Source: Solirubrum koreensis
GTDB lineage: Bacteria > Bacteroidota > Bacteroidia > Cytophagales > Hymenobacteraceae
Direction: 5' to 3'
DNA: 64,000 bases
Assembly (NCBI RefSeq): GCF_039541855.1
Contig: NZ_BAABHA010000015.1
Coordinates: 186,001-250,000 of the forward strand
Shown here: positions 15,318 to 24,194 of the stretch, piece by piece
How positions within the stretch are numbered: the first letter of the stretch is position 1
Layout: each line of letters starts with the position of its first letter
The notes under the pieces: model-generated
What the model was told of the DNA's origin: nothing
The model's database searches: none
What the model saw: only the letters and a program-made list of their open reading frames with translations
Program-made: the position numbers and the translations under genes

Positions 15318-16466
15318 CTATTTAGCGACTTGCGGCGCCAGAAACAGCTCCAGCGTAATCTGGTCGGCCAGCAGCTTGCCGCGGTCGGTGAGGCGCAGTG
15401 TGTCGTCGGTGAGCGTGGCCCAGCCGTCGTGCTGCAATTGTTGTAGGTAAGCCGGATGCTGAGCCACCAGATCCACGCCTAAGTGCTGACGCAAGTAAGC
15501 CAAGTTGCAGCCGGCCGAGGTGCGCAGGCTGGTCATCAGGTATTCGTTGGCGCGGTCGATGGGGCTTAGGGCTTCGTGGGTGGCGGGCAGCTCGTTGCGC
15601 TCCAAAACGGCTTGCACGTACTGGGTGTTGCTGGCCACGGTATACTGCCGGCTCTGCCCATCGAAGGAGTGGGCGCTGGGACCGAGGCCGAGGTAGGGCA
15701 CGCCCTGCCAGTAGCTGGAATTGTGGCGTGAATGGCGGCCCGGCTGCGCAAAATTGCTGATTTCGTACTGCTCGTAACCGTGCTCGACCGCAGTTTCCAG
15801 CAGCAGCTCAAACTGCCGGGCCACAAACTCGTCGGGCGCAGATCGGAACAAGCCCTTGCGCTGCTGACGGCCAAACACCGTTTGCGGCTCAATGGTAAGA
15901 GCGTAACACGAAAGGTGCGGCACCTGCAGCGCTACGGCCGCGCGCAAATCCTGCTGCCAAATGGTGTGGTCCCCGTCGGCGGGCACGCCGTAAATCAAGT
16001 CGATGCTGATGTTTTCGAAGCCCGCGTCCTGCGCCGTTAGCACCGAACGGCGCGACTCCTCGGCCGAGTGGGCGCGGTTCATGCGGCGCAAATGCGGCTC
16101 GTGAAAACTCTGCAGGCCAATGCTCAGACGATTAACCGGCGAAGCGGCTAACTCGTGCAGCTTGGCCGGGGTAAGGTCGTCGGGGTTGGCTTCCAGGGTT
16201 ACTTCGGCTTCGGGCGCTACCGAGAAATTCCGGTAAATAGCCTCGAATAACGTGGTCAGCTCCGCGGCCGTGAGCAGAGACGGAGTGCCACCCCCGAAAT
16301 AAATCGTCTGCAGCTCCTCACCGCCGAGGTAGTCGCGGCGGAGCTCCATTTCGCGCACCAGCGCCTGCACCACCTGCTGCTTGCGCCCCAGCGCGGTGCT
16401 GAAGTGGAAGTCGCAGTAGTGGCAGGCTTGCTTGCAGAAGGGAATATGAAGGTAGAGTCCGGCCAC
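15318..16466 (-). CDS. hemW: Radical SAM heme chaperone HemW
   Basis: A radical SAM protein of 382 residues. The iron-sulphur motif is CKQACHYC, close to the N-terminus after GLYLHIPF, and YFGGGTPSLL is the SAM-binding glycine motif. This family was long named oxygen-independent coproporphyrinogen oxidase but is now seen as a heme-transfer chaperone. C-terminal HemW segments such as YEISNFAQPGRHSRHN and YLGLGPSAHSF are present. The start is uncertain: a GTG at 16466 gives VAGLYLHIPF, the usual HemW beginning, while the frame is open to a TTG at 16493. The divergent Omp85 gene starts about 155 bases away. Confidence 0.92.
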   Translation of the reverse strand: MAGLYLHIPFCKQACHYCDFHFSTALGRKQQVVQALVREMELRRDYLGGEELQTIYFGGGTPSLLTAAELTTLFEAIYRNFSVAPEAEVTLEANPDDLTPAKLHELAASPVNRLSIGLQSFHEPHLRRMNRAHSAEESRRSVLTAQDAGFENISIDLIYGVPADGDHTIWQQDLRAAVALQVPHLSCYALTIEPQTVFGRQQRKGLFRSAPDEFVARQFELLLETAVEHGYEQYEISNFAQPGRHSRHNSSYWQGVPYLGLGPSAHSFDGQSRQYTVASNTQYVQAVLERNELPATHEALSPIDRANEYLMTSLRTSAGCNLAYLRQHLGVDLVAQHPAYLQQLQHDGWATLTDDTLRLTDRGKLLADQITLELFLAPQVAK

Positions 16467-16620
16467 GCGGGGAGAAGTCGTAAAATTGCGCAACAGCCGG
16501 GCGGCGGCGGGAGTTCGTATGGTCCGTAGTTGCTTTCACCAAGCCTTGCCGGCCGCAAAATGCACGCGCGGGGCCACCGTCTGAAATGAAAACCGCTGCC
16601 CTTGCGTTAGCTGCCTGCAA

Positions 16621-18495
16621 ATGTACACCCGCATCCTGCTCTTCTGGGGATTGATAGGCTGGCTGAGCGGGTTTCAGCCGGGCGCAGCGCGGGCGCAAAC
16701 CACTTCGCCGGTGGCCACCCCCAACCTGCCCCCCACGCAGGCCCCACCGCTGCCGCCGCGGACCCCGGCCCCCGATTCGCTGCGGGCGGCCCAGCGCCGC
16801 TTGCCGGCCGCTCCGCCCAAGTACGTTCGCCTCGAAACCGAAGCCGCCGACCAGCCCGTGCTGCGCCGCTACCGCCTGCGGTCCGTAGCCGCCGATACGC
16901 TGGCGGCCCTGCGTACCGTGCGCGAGCTGGTGCTGGCCCTGCAAGCCGATGCCTACCTCACGGCCTCAGCCGACGAATTGCGCTGGCGCGGCGACACCCT
17001 GGTGGCGCAACTGTACGTGGGCGAACCGTTCCGCTGGGCCCGCCTGCAACGCGGCAACCTCGGCGACGACCTGCTGGGCCGCACTGGCTTCCGCGAACGG
17101 CTGTATGCCCAGCAGCCGTTCAGCCCCGCCGACCTGGCCCGCCTGCAACAGCGCATACTAACGGCCGCCGAAAACGAAGGCTACCCGTTCGCGCAGGTGC
17201 GCCTCGATTCGGTCCGTTTGACCGGTAACGAAGTTTCCGGCACCCTCTTCGTCGACCGCGGACCCATGGTGGTATTCGACTCCATTCAGATTGTGGGCAA
17301 AACCAAAACGCGGAAGCGTTTCCTGGGGCGCTACCTGCAAATCGAGCCCAACCAGCCCTACAGCCAGCAGCGCGTGGATGCCGTGGCGCGGCTGCTGCGC
17401 CAGCTGCCTTACGTGGTTTTACAGGCTGAACCCGAAGTGCGCTTCGCCAAAGGCAAAGCCCGGGTTTACATTGCCCTCAACGACCGGAACTCCAATCAGT
17501 TCGATGCCATTGTGGGCGTATTGCCAAATCCCGTGGCCGGCGTGGGCCAAAAACGGGTGCAGGTAACCGGCGACGTAACCCTGAATCTGCGTAACCTGGG
17601 CGGCAGCGGCAAGCAGATGGGCGTGCAGTGGCGCAAGGTAGACGCCGCCTCGCAGCTGCTCGATGCGGGCTACCAGCACCCCAACTTCCTCGGCTCCCCG
17701 CTCGACCTGGGCGCCACCTTCAACCTGCTCAAGCAAGCCAACGACTTCCTGACCTTGCGGCCCCGCCTGCAGGTGGGCTACGCCACAGCCCGGGCCGGGC
17801 GGCTGAGCTTGTTTGTGGAGCAGCGCAACTCCCGCTTAATCGACACTACGCTCAGGAGGCTCACTGTACTGCCCGAAAATATCGATTCGCGCTACGCCGC
17901 CTACGGCCTGGATTACGTGCTAACCCTGCTCGACGACCCGTACTTCCCGCGTAGCGGCTGGCTGTTTACCGCTCAGGGCGCCGTGGGCAACAAAATCATT
18001 CGCAAGAACTCCGACCTGAACGAGGCGCTGTACGAGGGCCTGCCGCTGCGCTCCACCCAAATCAGCCTGAGCAGCCGCATAGAGAGGTACTTCCGCTTCG
18101 GGCCGCAAACCGTACTGCTCACACGGGTGCGCGGCGAGGCACTGCTTAACCGCCGGCTTTTTCTGAACGATTTGTTTCGCCTGGGCGGACTGGCCACGCT
18201 GCGCGGCTTTAACGAACTGGATTTTTACGCCGCCCAATACGGCGTGGGCACCGTGGAGCTGCGCCAGTTCACCGGGCCTGAGGCCTATTTTTTTCTGTTC
18301 GTCGACCAGGCTTACCTCCGGCGCGGACTGCCCAACCAGCCGGGTGAAGACGCGCCTACGGGCGCCGGGGCGGGCCTGAGCTTCCGCACCGGTGCCGGCG
18401 TTTTCCAGTTTGTGTATTCCTTGGGGCGTACCAACAGCCAGCCGTTCGCATTCGGTGCGTCCAAAATACATTTCGGTATTACCAGCCGTTTCTAG
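16621..18495 (+). CDS. Omp85-family outer membrane protein (BamA/TamA-like)
   Basis: A 624-residue outer membrane protein with a signal peptide (residues 1-26, ending ARAQ) and a Pro-rich linker. A POTRA-type periplasmic region follows, with YPFAQVRLDSVRLTGNEVSG and a later VVFDSIQIVGKTKTRKRFL. The C-terminal half forms an Omp85 barrel: GYQHPNFLGSPLDLGATF, RLGGLATLRGFNELDFYA (the region of the conserved RGF motif) and a final beta strand ending ITSRF with terminal Phe. It is shorter than BamA and has fewer POTRA domains. It probably inserts or exports a specific class of protein; the substrate is unknown. Its 3' end converges on the small lipoprotein gene 18508-18693. Confidence 0.85.
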   Translation: MYTRILLFWGLIGWLSGFQPGAARAQTTSPVATPNLPPTQAPPLPPRTPAPDSLRAAQRRLPAAPPKYVRLETEAADQPVLRRYRLRSVAADTLAALRTVRELVLALQADAYLTASADELRWRGDTLVAQLYVGEPFRWARLQRGNLGDDLLGRTGFRERLYAQQPFSPADLARLQQRILTAAENEGYPFAQVRLDSVRLTGNEVSGTLFVDRGPMVVFDSIQIVGKTKTRKRFLGRYLQIEPNQPYSQQRVDAVARLLRQLPYVVLQAEPEVRFAKGKARVYIALNDRNSNQFDAIVGVLPNPVAGVGQKRVQVTGDVTLNLRNLGGSGKQMGVQWRKVDAASQLLDAGYQHPNFLGSPLDLGATFNLLKQANDFLTLRPRLQVGYATARAGRLSLFVEQRNSRLIDTTLRRLTVLPENIDSRYAAYGLDYVLTLLDDPYFPRSGWLFTAQGAVGNKIIRKNSDLNEALYEGLPLRSTQISLSSRIERYFRFGPQTVLLTRVRGEALLNRRLFLNDLFRLGGLATLRGFNELDFYAAQYGVGTVELRQFTGPEAYFFLFVDQAYLRRGLPNQPGEDAPTGAGAGLSFRTGAGVFQFVYSLGRTNSQPFAFGASKIHFGITSRF

Positions 18496-18507
18496 CGTAG
18501 GAACACT

Positions 18508-18693
18508 CTATTGTGATACCGCCGTAGTGTCGGGGGCATACCCGCTGCTGTTGGGTTGCTCGGCGGTGCTGTTGCGCGTAGTGGGCGACTCGGTCGATAT
18601 CTGGTCGGTATCGTGGTCGGTGGAGCAAGAACCCAGCGTTAGGGCAAACAATACGATGATGAGACCGAGGTGGCGGTTGGTAAAGCGGAGCAT
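18508..18693 (-). CDS. Small lipoprotein of unknown function
   Basis: A 61-residue protein with a lipoprotein signal peptide: basic start MLRFTNRHLG, hydrophobic core, and lipobox TLGSC with Cys at residue 23. The mature part is short and rich in Ser, Thr and Asp (STDHDTDQISTESP), a low-complexity extracytoplasmic tail. No family was recognised. It converges on the Omp85 gene, with 12 bases between the stops. The reading frame is short, but the clear lipobox makes it a credible gene. Confidence 0.55.
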   Translation of the reverse strand: MLRFTNRHLGLIIVLFALTLGSCSTDHDTDQISTESPTTRNSTAEQPNSSGYAPDTTAVSQ

Positions 18694-18842
18694 AGAAGCA
18701 AATACAGGTTTGCCTGTCTTTACGAGCTTGCTCCACCAATGGCTGCGGCGTACGAGAAAGTATTTTGCTCTGATAGTCAGCTAGGAAACGAGTAATTGGC
18801 TTCGAATAGTAACCAATGACTAGCAAATCCGAAAAAGCGTAG

Positions 18843-18850
18843 TACTTTTG
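18843..18850 (+). promoter_or_regulatory. -7 element of the tRNA promoter
   Basis: TACTTTTG is a perfect TAnnTTTG, 13 bases before the tRNA. No TTTG was seen at the -33 position. Confidence 0.5.
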
Positions 18851-18863
18851 CATCACCAAACAG

Positions 18864-18936
<73 letters not shown>

Positions 18937-18943
18937 CCTAAAA

Positions 18944-18976
18944 ACGGACCGGTTGCCAATCAGGCGGCCGGTCCGT
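18944..18976 (+). terminator. Terminator after initiator tRNA
   Basis: ACGGACCGG (18944-18952) pairs with CCGGTCCGT (18968-18976), followed by TGTGTTTTA. It lies 7 bases past the tRNA and may also serve the minus-strand kinase gene beyond. Confidence 0.7.
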
Positions 18977-19031
18977 TGTGTTTTATGCCAAGGGTGCGCG
19001 GTAAGCTAGGCGGTCAGAGCGGTGCAGATAG

Positions 19032-21107
19032 TTAACCGGCCGGTTGCGGCTGGTGGATGGGCAAGGAAATAACGAATTCCGTGTATTCGCCTGCCTGAGT
19101 TTCTACGGTAAGCGTGCCGCCCTGTCCTTTGGTAATCAGGTCGTGGCTGAGGGCCAAGCCCAAACCAGGGCCATCTTCGGGGGGCTTGGTGGAAAAAAAC
19201 CGGTTGAATAGGTTGGGCAGGGCTTCGGCCGAAATGCCGGGGCCGTTGTCGCGCACCCGAATTTCTACGTGCCCATCAATAGCGCGCGTGCTAACCATAA
19301 CCTGAGGCACGTAGTCCTCTTCGGCTTGCGCCTGGCGCTGCTGTACCGCGTAGAAGGCATTGGAAAACAGGCTGACGAGCACGCGGCCCAAATCGTGGCG
19401 CACCACGGGCAGGCTGCCTACTTCCGGATCGAAGCGGGGCAGCAGTGCCGCGTGAAAGTTGCGGTTTTTGGCCCGCACGTCGTGGTAAGTCAGGCGCAGG
19501 TAATCCTCCACAAACGCGTTCAGCTCGGTGGCCTGCCGCGGACCGGGGGCGCTATTGGAGTACTCGGCCATGCCGCGTACCACCGAGTCGGCCCGTTGCC
19601 CGAACTGCACAATTTTGGCGTAGTTCTGACTTAAATTCAACAGTATTTCGGCCAGGTATTCCTGGTCGTCGAAGCTCATGGGCACTTTGGCCAGCTCCTT
19701 GCGCAGCTCTTCCGCCAAGCTTGCATTGATGCCGGCAAAGGTTTTAATCTGGTTCACCGGGTGTTGAATCTCGTAGGCCACACCGGCCATCAGCTCGCCC
19801 AGGGAAGCCATTTTTTCGTGTAGCACCAGTTGACTTTGCGCCACCTTCAACTCGTGCAGCATGCGGGCCAGGCTGTCGCGCTGGGTGGTTATTTCCTGCT
19901 TCTGCTCCGTTACTTCCTGGTGCAAAACGCGCAGGCGGGCATTGGCGCGGTGCTGCTGGCGGTTGTTGCGCCACAGCAGGCCCGCAATCAGCAACAAAAC
20001 GGCAACGCCGGCCAACAGCCCATACATCCGCAGGCGCGCCGTAAACCGGCTCTGTTCGTACTCCAATCGGCGCAGGCGCTGCTGCTCGGCGAAACCGATG
20101 GCATCAAGCTGCTTGATGCGCTTGGGGTTGTAGAGGCTGTCTTCGGCCATGAGCCGAATGCGCAGGTATTTCAGGGTGCTGTCGTTTTGCTGGCGGGCGG
20201 CAAATGTTTCGGCCAGCAGGCTGCTGGTGCGCACCACGCCCACGACGAACGGCAACGAGCGCGCCACCGCCAAAGCCTTGCGGGCGTAGTAAATGCTGGA
20301 ATCAGGCTGCTGCTGGGCGTGGTAGAGCTCCGACATGTACTGATAAGCCCGGCAGGTGCTGCGGCGGTCGTTTTCAGGGGCCGCGGCCTTCACGCTGCGG
20401 CGGTAAAAGCCCAAGGCTTTTTCGGAGTGCCCGTGCGAGGCCTGGAGGAGGCCCAACTCGCGCAAGACGTAAGGAGTGGGGTTACCCCAGCAACTCCAGC
20501 GGGTTTCGCGGGCGGGGTCGGTTAGGTGGTAGGCCTGGTTGAGGTACAGCGCTGCCGAATCAAGCTGGCCCCGGCCTTCGTAGCTGGCGCCGAGGTTGGT
20601 CAGTACGCTCACTACCTGCGAGTGGTCGGTGGTGTGGAGGTCGTCGTAAAGCGCTTTGGCCCGGAAAAAATACGACAGTGCCGGCCGGTAATCTTCCAGT
20701 GCGAAATACAGCAGCCCAATCTGGTTGAGCGTGCGGGCCATGCCTTCGTAGTCGTTGCACTGTTCGTTTAGCTGCAGGGCCTGCAAATCGGTGCGCAGGG
20801 CCTGGGGCAGGTTGCCCCGCTCGCTCATGAGAATACCGAGGCGCGAAATGCAGCGGCCTTCGCCCTTAACGTAGCCGATGCGCCGCGCCAGCTCCAAACC
20901 TTTGCGGGCGTACCACTGCACCGAATCGAAGCGGGAATAGCGGTAGGAGGCGCTTAAATCGGCCATGAGCAGCACCCGGGTGGTGTCGTGCCGGGCCGCT
21001 GCTAGGGCACGGTGCAGAGCGGGGGTTTGGGGGCTTTGCGCACGTAACCCGCCCACCGGAGCAGTTAAAAGCAGCGCAACGAGCAGGACTACCAAGCGGT
21101 GGGTCAT
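19032..21107 (-). CDS. TPR sensor histidine kinase with Tyr at the phosphoacceptor position
   Basis: A 691-residue exported sensor: signal peptide (1-23), a periplasmic helical region of tetratricopeptide repeats (about 30-340), a membrane helix (361-379), a coiled-coil linker and a C-terminal kinase domain. The H-box region (residues 431-451) has GVAYEIQHP, where the family has AHEI. The His that normally receives the phosphate is thus Y445, and a His occurs at 449 where Asn is usual. The ATP-binding motifs are present: LFSNAFYA (N box), RDNGPGIS (G1) and GPGLGLALSHDL (G2). No response-regulator gene is adjacent. The kinase could be a pseudokinase or could use H449. Confidence 0.85.
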   Translation of the reverse strand: MTHRLVVLLVALLLTAPVGGLRAQSPQTPALHRALAAARHDTTRVLLMADLSASYRYSRFDSVQWYARKGLELARRIGYVKGEGRCISRLGILMSERGNLPQALRTDLQALQLNEQCNDYEGMARTLNQIGLLYFALEDYRPALSYFFRAKALYDDLHTTDHSQVVSVLTNLGASYEGRGQLDSAALYLNQAYHLTDPARETRWSCWGNPTPYVLRELGLLQASHGHSEKALGFYRRSVKAAAPENDRRSTCRAYQYMSELYHAQQQPDSSIYYARKALAVARSLPFVVGVVRTSSLLAETFAARQQNDSTLKYLRIRLMAEDSLYNPKRIKQLDAIGFAEQQRLRRLEYEQSRFTARLRMYGLLAGVAVLLLIAGLLWRNNRQQHRANARLRVLHQEVTEQKQEITTQRDSLARMLHELKVAQSQLVLHEKMASLGELMAGVAYEIQHPVNQIKTFAGINASLAEELRKELAKVPMSFDDQEYLAEILLNLSQNYAKIVQFGQRADSVVRGMAEYSNSAPGPRQATELNAFVEDYLRLTYHDVRAKNRNFHAALLPRFDPEVGSLPVVRHDLGRVLVSLFSNAFYAVQQRQAQAEEDYVPQVMVSTRAIDGHVEIRVRDNGPGISAEALPNLFNRFFSTKPPEDGPGLGLALSHDLITKGQGGTLTVETQAGEYTEFVISLPIHQPQPAG

Positions 21108-21183
21108 GCACGAATGTAGAGAACTAAGCTGGTGTAATAAAACCCCGTTGAAATAGGACCCCTAGGAGGCGATGGGGTGGCAG

Positions 21184-23703
21184 CTAGCCGTTGCCGCCGT
21201 CGCCGGATTTTTGGTCGTCGTTGCGGATGCTTTTCTTGGGCCGGGCCGGGCCGGCATCCAGCTTGCCGAAGCGGTAGTTAAAGCTTACGCGGAACTGCCG
21301 GTTATAGAAGTAGCTGTTGTTTTGATAATCAAAGCGTTCCGACGCAAGGTTGTTGCGGAACACCAGGGTACGGTTGAAGGGGTTGATAACTGATGCCGTG
21401 ATGCTGGCTTTCTTGTCGAACAACTCCTTCTTCACGGCCAGGTTATAGGTGCGGTAGCCCGAGGAACGGCCCTGCAGCTCGATGCGGCGCGAGTTAAAAA
21501 AGCCGTTGAACTGCGCGCTCCAGCCCTTGTCGAAGGTCCACTGCGAGTTCAGGTTCATGTTAAACATGCCGCCTCCGTTGGTGAGACCCAGCGCGGCGCT
21601 GCTCACTTGCCGGTAGTAGAAGTTCACGTTGCCGCTCAGGTTCCACTTCGGCGTAAGCTTCGTCGAGCCAAAGGCGCTCAGCCCGTAGGTGGAGTTGCGG
21701 GCTAGGTTTTGGTAGGTGGTGTACAGCACCCGGGTGGTGTCGGTAGTAGGCAGCAGTTCGTTGCTGGGCACCAGGCGCGAAATGCTTTCGATGGCGTTGT
21801 TGGTTTGCCGCCAGTAAGCCGAAAACGTAACGGAGCTTTTCTTGATGAACGTGTTGTAACCCAGTTCGTAGGCGTCGGTCAGCTCGGGGTCGATGCGCGG
21901 ATTGCCGGATGAAATGTTGCGCCGGTCGCTGAGGTTGATGTACGGGTTCAGGTAGAAAATGCTAGGTCGCTGCACGCGGCGGGTGTAGCTGAGCTTGAGC
22001 TTGTGGTCCTTGTTCACGTCCCAGGCCGCCTGCAGGTTGGGCGCCAGGTTGGTGAAGTCGGTTTGCAGGCTCACGCCTTCGGTCCGGAAGTCGCCGTTAA
22101 TGCGGGTGTGCTCGAGGCGGCTGCCGGCTTTAAACGTGAGGCTTTTGCCCACGCTAAAGCCGTACGACGCGTAGCCGGCGTACACAAACTGGTCGTAGCG
22201 AAACGCGTTGGAGCGCGCCGGCACCGGCACAAATCCGCGGCCGTCGAGGCTGTCGGCTTCAATGAGGTAGTTGCTATCTACGCGGCGTAGAATGCTTTTC
22301 AGGCCCGTTTCCAGCGTGGTAGTGCTATCTAGCGGGTGTACGTAGTCGGTCTGAAAGGTGAGTTCCTGGTTGCGGCTGTCGTTGAAGCTGTTCTCGAGGT
22401 AGTCGCGAACTTCGGCGCGGCGTTGGGTAAGGGTGTAATCGGTATTGCCTTGATTGATGCTGTAGAGGGCCAGCACGCTCAACTCCTGCCGCGGCTTGGG
22501 CAGCGTGCGGGTATAGCCGAAGTTCAGATCCAAGTTGTTGTCGCGCTGCTTGGTGATAATGTCGCGGCCGAACACATCCTGAAACAGCAGCCGCTCACCG
22601 GTGTTCTGCGGCCGGAATATTTGGTATGAGGTGCCCTGAAACCGGTCGTTGGTATAGCCGAAGAGGTTGCCGCGGGCGCTGAGGTTGAATACGTCCTTGG
22701 GCGTGAGGTCGTAATCGAGGCCCACTTGGGCAAAGGCGCCACCGCCCAGGTTGGTGAAGTCGCCGCTCTGCCCCAGCTGGCTTTGCGTGGTGTCCGACAA
22801 GAACTCGGTACGGTCGGACTGGCTGCGGGCTACGTTGTAAAACACGTTGGTACCCACGTTCGTGTTCAGGCCCACTTTGCCGCGCTTGCTGTTCAGACTG
22901 CCGTTCAAAAAGCCACCCCGGTTACCCCCTGCCGCGTTTACTGAGCCGTTCATGCCCTCTAACGAGTTCTTTTTCAAGTTGATGTTCACAATGCCGGCCG
23001 TGCCTTCGGCGTCGTACTTGGCCGAGGGCGAGGTAATGACTTCCACCGACTTGATCTGATCGGCCGGGATCTGGCGCAGCGCATCGGCCAGATTATTAGC
23101 CAGAATCGTTGACGGCTTGTTGTTAACCAGTACCCGAATGTTGCCCGAGCCGCGCAGCTGCAGGTTGCCGTTCAGGTCCACGCTCAGCAACGGCACCTTC
23201 TGCAGCACATCGGAGGCCGTGCCGCCGGCGTTGCTGATGTCCTTGTCGGCGTTGTATACGATGCGGTCGACCTTGTTCTCGATTAGCTCCCGCTCACCTA
23301 CCACCTTCACCTCGCCTAGCTGCTGCGCAATGGGCGTCAGGGCAATATTGCCTAGGGTCACGCTGGCATCGGCGGTGGCAAACACGACACCTTCCACGGT
23401 TTTGGGCTGATAGCCCACAAAACTCACGTTCAGCTTGTAACTGCCGGCCCCAATATTGCCCAGCACGAATTGCCCTTTCTCGTCGCAGGAACCGCCGTTT
23501 ATCAGTTTGCCCGAAGCCGTTTCCAGCAGGCCCACGTTGGCGTATTCCACCGCCTTGCCGGTGGTGGCGTGTACCACCGTGCCCGTAAGCCGACCCGTAC
23601 CTTTGCTGATGGGCAGGGTTTGCGCTACGGCCGTGCTAAGCACAAAGAAAAGCAGCACGGTGGCCCGCAGGCGCAGTAAGAGGAGGGGGTAGAATAGACG
23701 CAT
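21184..23703 (-). CDS. TonB-dependent-receptor-like outer membrane barrel protein
   Basis: An 839-residue outer membrane protein. It has a signal peptide (1-27, ending STAVAQ) and an N-terminal carboxypeptidase-regulatory-like domain (about 38-125: GRLTGTVVHATTGKAVEYAN). A plug follows (about 140-250: DVLQKVPLLSVDLNGNLQLR, IKSVEVITSPSAKYDAEGTA), then a C-terminal barrel. The barrel part resembles the outer-membrane beta-barrel family common in Bacteroidota; a TonB box is not obvious. The C-terminus (PARPKKSIRNDDQKSGDGG) is hydrophilic instead of ending in an aromatic strand, a known trait of this subfamily. The substrate is unknown. A 6-bp palindrome TACGAA-TTAT-TTCGTA lies upstream at 23769-23784. 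Confidence 0.88.
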   Translation of the reverse strand: MRLFYPLLLLRLRATVLLFFVLSTAVAQTLPISKGTGRLTGTVVHATTGKAVEYANVGLLETASGKLINGGSCDEKGQFVLGNIGAGSYKLNVSFVGYQPKTVEGVVFATADASVTLGNIALTPIAQQLGEVKVVGERELIENKVDRIVYNADKDISNAGGTASDVLQKVPLLSVDLNGNLQLRGSGNIRVLVNNKPSTILANNLADALRQIPADQIKSVEVITSPSAKYDAEGTAGIVNINLKKNSLEGMNGSVNAAGGNRGGFLNGSLNSKRGKVGLNTNVGTNVFYNVARSQSDRTEFLSDTTQSQLGQSGDFTNLGGGAFAQVGLDYDLTPKDVFNLSARGNLFGYTNDRFQGTSYQIFRPQNTGERLLFQDVFGRDIITKQRDNNLDLNFGYTRTLPKPRQELSVLALYSINQGNTDYTLTQRRAEVRDYLENSFNDSRNQELTFQTDYVHPLDSTTTLETGLKSILRRVDSNYLIEADSLDGRGFVPVPARSNAFRYDQFVYAGYASYGFSVGKSLTFKAGSRLEHTRINGDFRTEGVSLQTDFTNLAPNLQAAWDVNKDHKLKLSYTRRVQRPSIFYLNPYINLSDRRNISSGNPRIDPELTDAYELGYNTFIKKSSVTFSAYWRQTNNAIESISRLVPSNELLPTTDTTRVLYTTYQNLARNSTYGLSAFGSTKLTPKWNLSGNVNFYYRQVSSAALGLTNGGGMFNMNLNSQWTFDKGWSAQFNGFFNSRRIELQGRSSGYRTYNLAVKKELFDKKASITASVINPFNRTLVFRNNLASERFDYQNNSYFYNRQFRVSFNYRFGKLDAGPARPKKSIRNDDQKSGDGGNG

Positions 23704-23768
23704 AGCAAGTCTGCCGATTAATGCCGGTTGCCAACGGACAAAAGGAAATCGGCGGCGTTGCTTACTTG

Positions 23769-23784
23769 TACGAATTATTTCGTA
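23769..23784. promoter_or_regulatory. Short palindrome, possible operator
   Basis: TACGAA (23769-23774) and TTCGTA (23779-23784) flank TTAT, in AT-rich DNA about 65 bases upstream of the TonB-type receptor start. It may bind a dimeric regulator; no family can be named. Confidence 0.35.
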
Positions 23785-23842
23785 ATATTTTTTCGGGCCC
23801 CAAAAGCAAGTGTGTTGGCCGGTTGGAGCGAGGTAAAAAGGC

Positions 23843-23872
23843 AGCAGGCCGGCTCTAGTGGGCCGGCCTGCT
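23843..23872. terminator. GC-rich hairpin in 23704-24194 spacer
   Basis: AGCAGGCCGGC (23843-23853) pairs perfectly with GCCGGCCTGCT (23862-23872). It lacks a U-tract and lies between divergent genes, so its role is unclear. Confidence 0.4.
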
Positions 23873-23957
23873 CAGTAGCCAGAAGCCGGATGGCGAAACA
23901 ACCAACGGGTGTTCAGCAAGGCTTGGCGGAAAAGGAAAAAGTTACAACTCACTTAAC

Positions 23958-23988
23958 AAAAAGCTCCGACCCAAAGAATCGGAGTTTT
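23958..23988. terminator. Terminator-like hairpin with A/T flanks
   Basis: CTCCGA (23964-23969) pairs with TCGGAG (23979-23984), with AAAAA before and TTTT after. No gene ends in the immediate neighbourhood, so it may end an unseen short transcript or be a remnant. Confidence 0.45.
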
Positions 23989-24004
23989 CACCATTACTCT
24001 ATGA

Positions 24005-24070
24005 GGTAGCGCCCGATAAATCAAAGCGGTACCTCGACAAAAATAGGTGCTGGCATGCGGTGGCGCTACC
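24005..24070. other. Possible structured leader upstream of otsAB
   Basis: GGTAGCGCC (24005-24013) and GGCGCTACC (24062-24070) are perfect complements enclosing 48 bases, and CACAT-AATC-ATGTG follows at about 24070. This lies about 125 bases before the otsAB ATG and could be a folded 5' leader or attenuator. No known riboswitch was recognised. Confidence 0.3.
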
Positions 24071-24194
24071 ACATAATCATGTGATACGCATCCGGTCCGC
24101 CGCGGTCAAAATGCCGGACGTGCACCCTGGAAAAGAACCCCGTTTTCGGCCCGAGCGGCCCTGCCTCCGTAAGAAAAGGAAACCAACGCACAGT

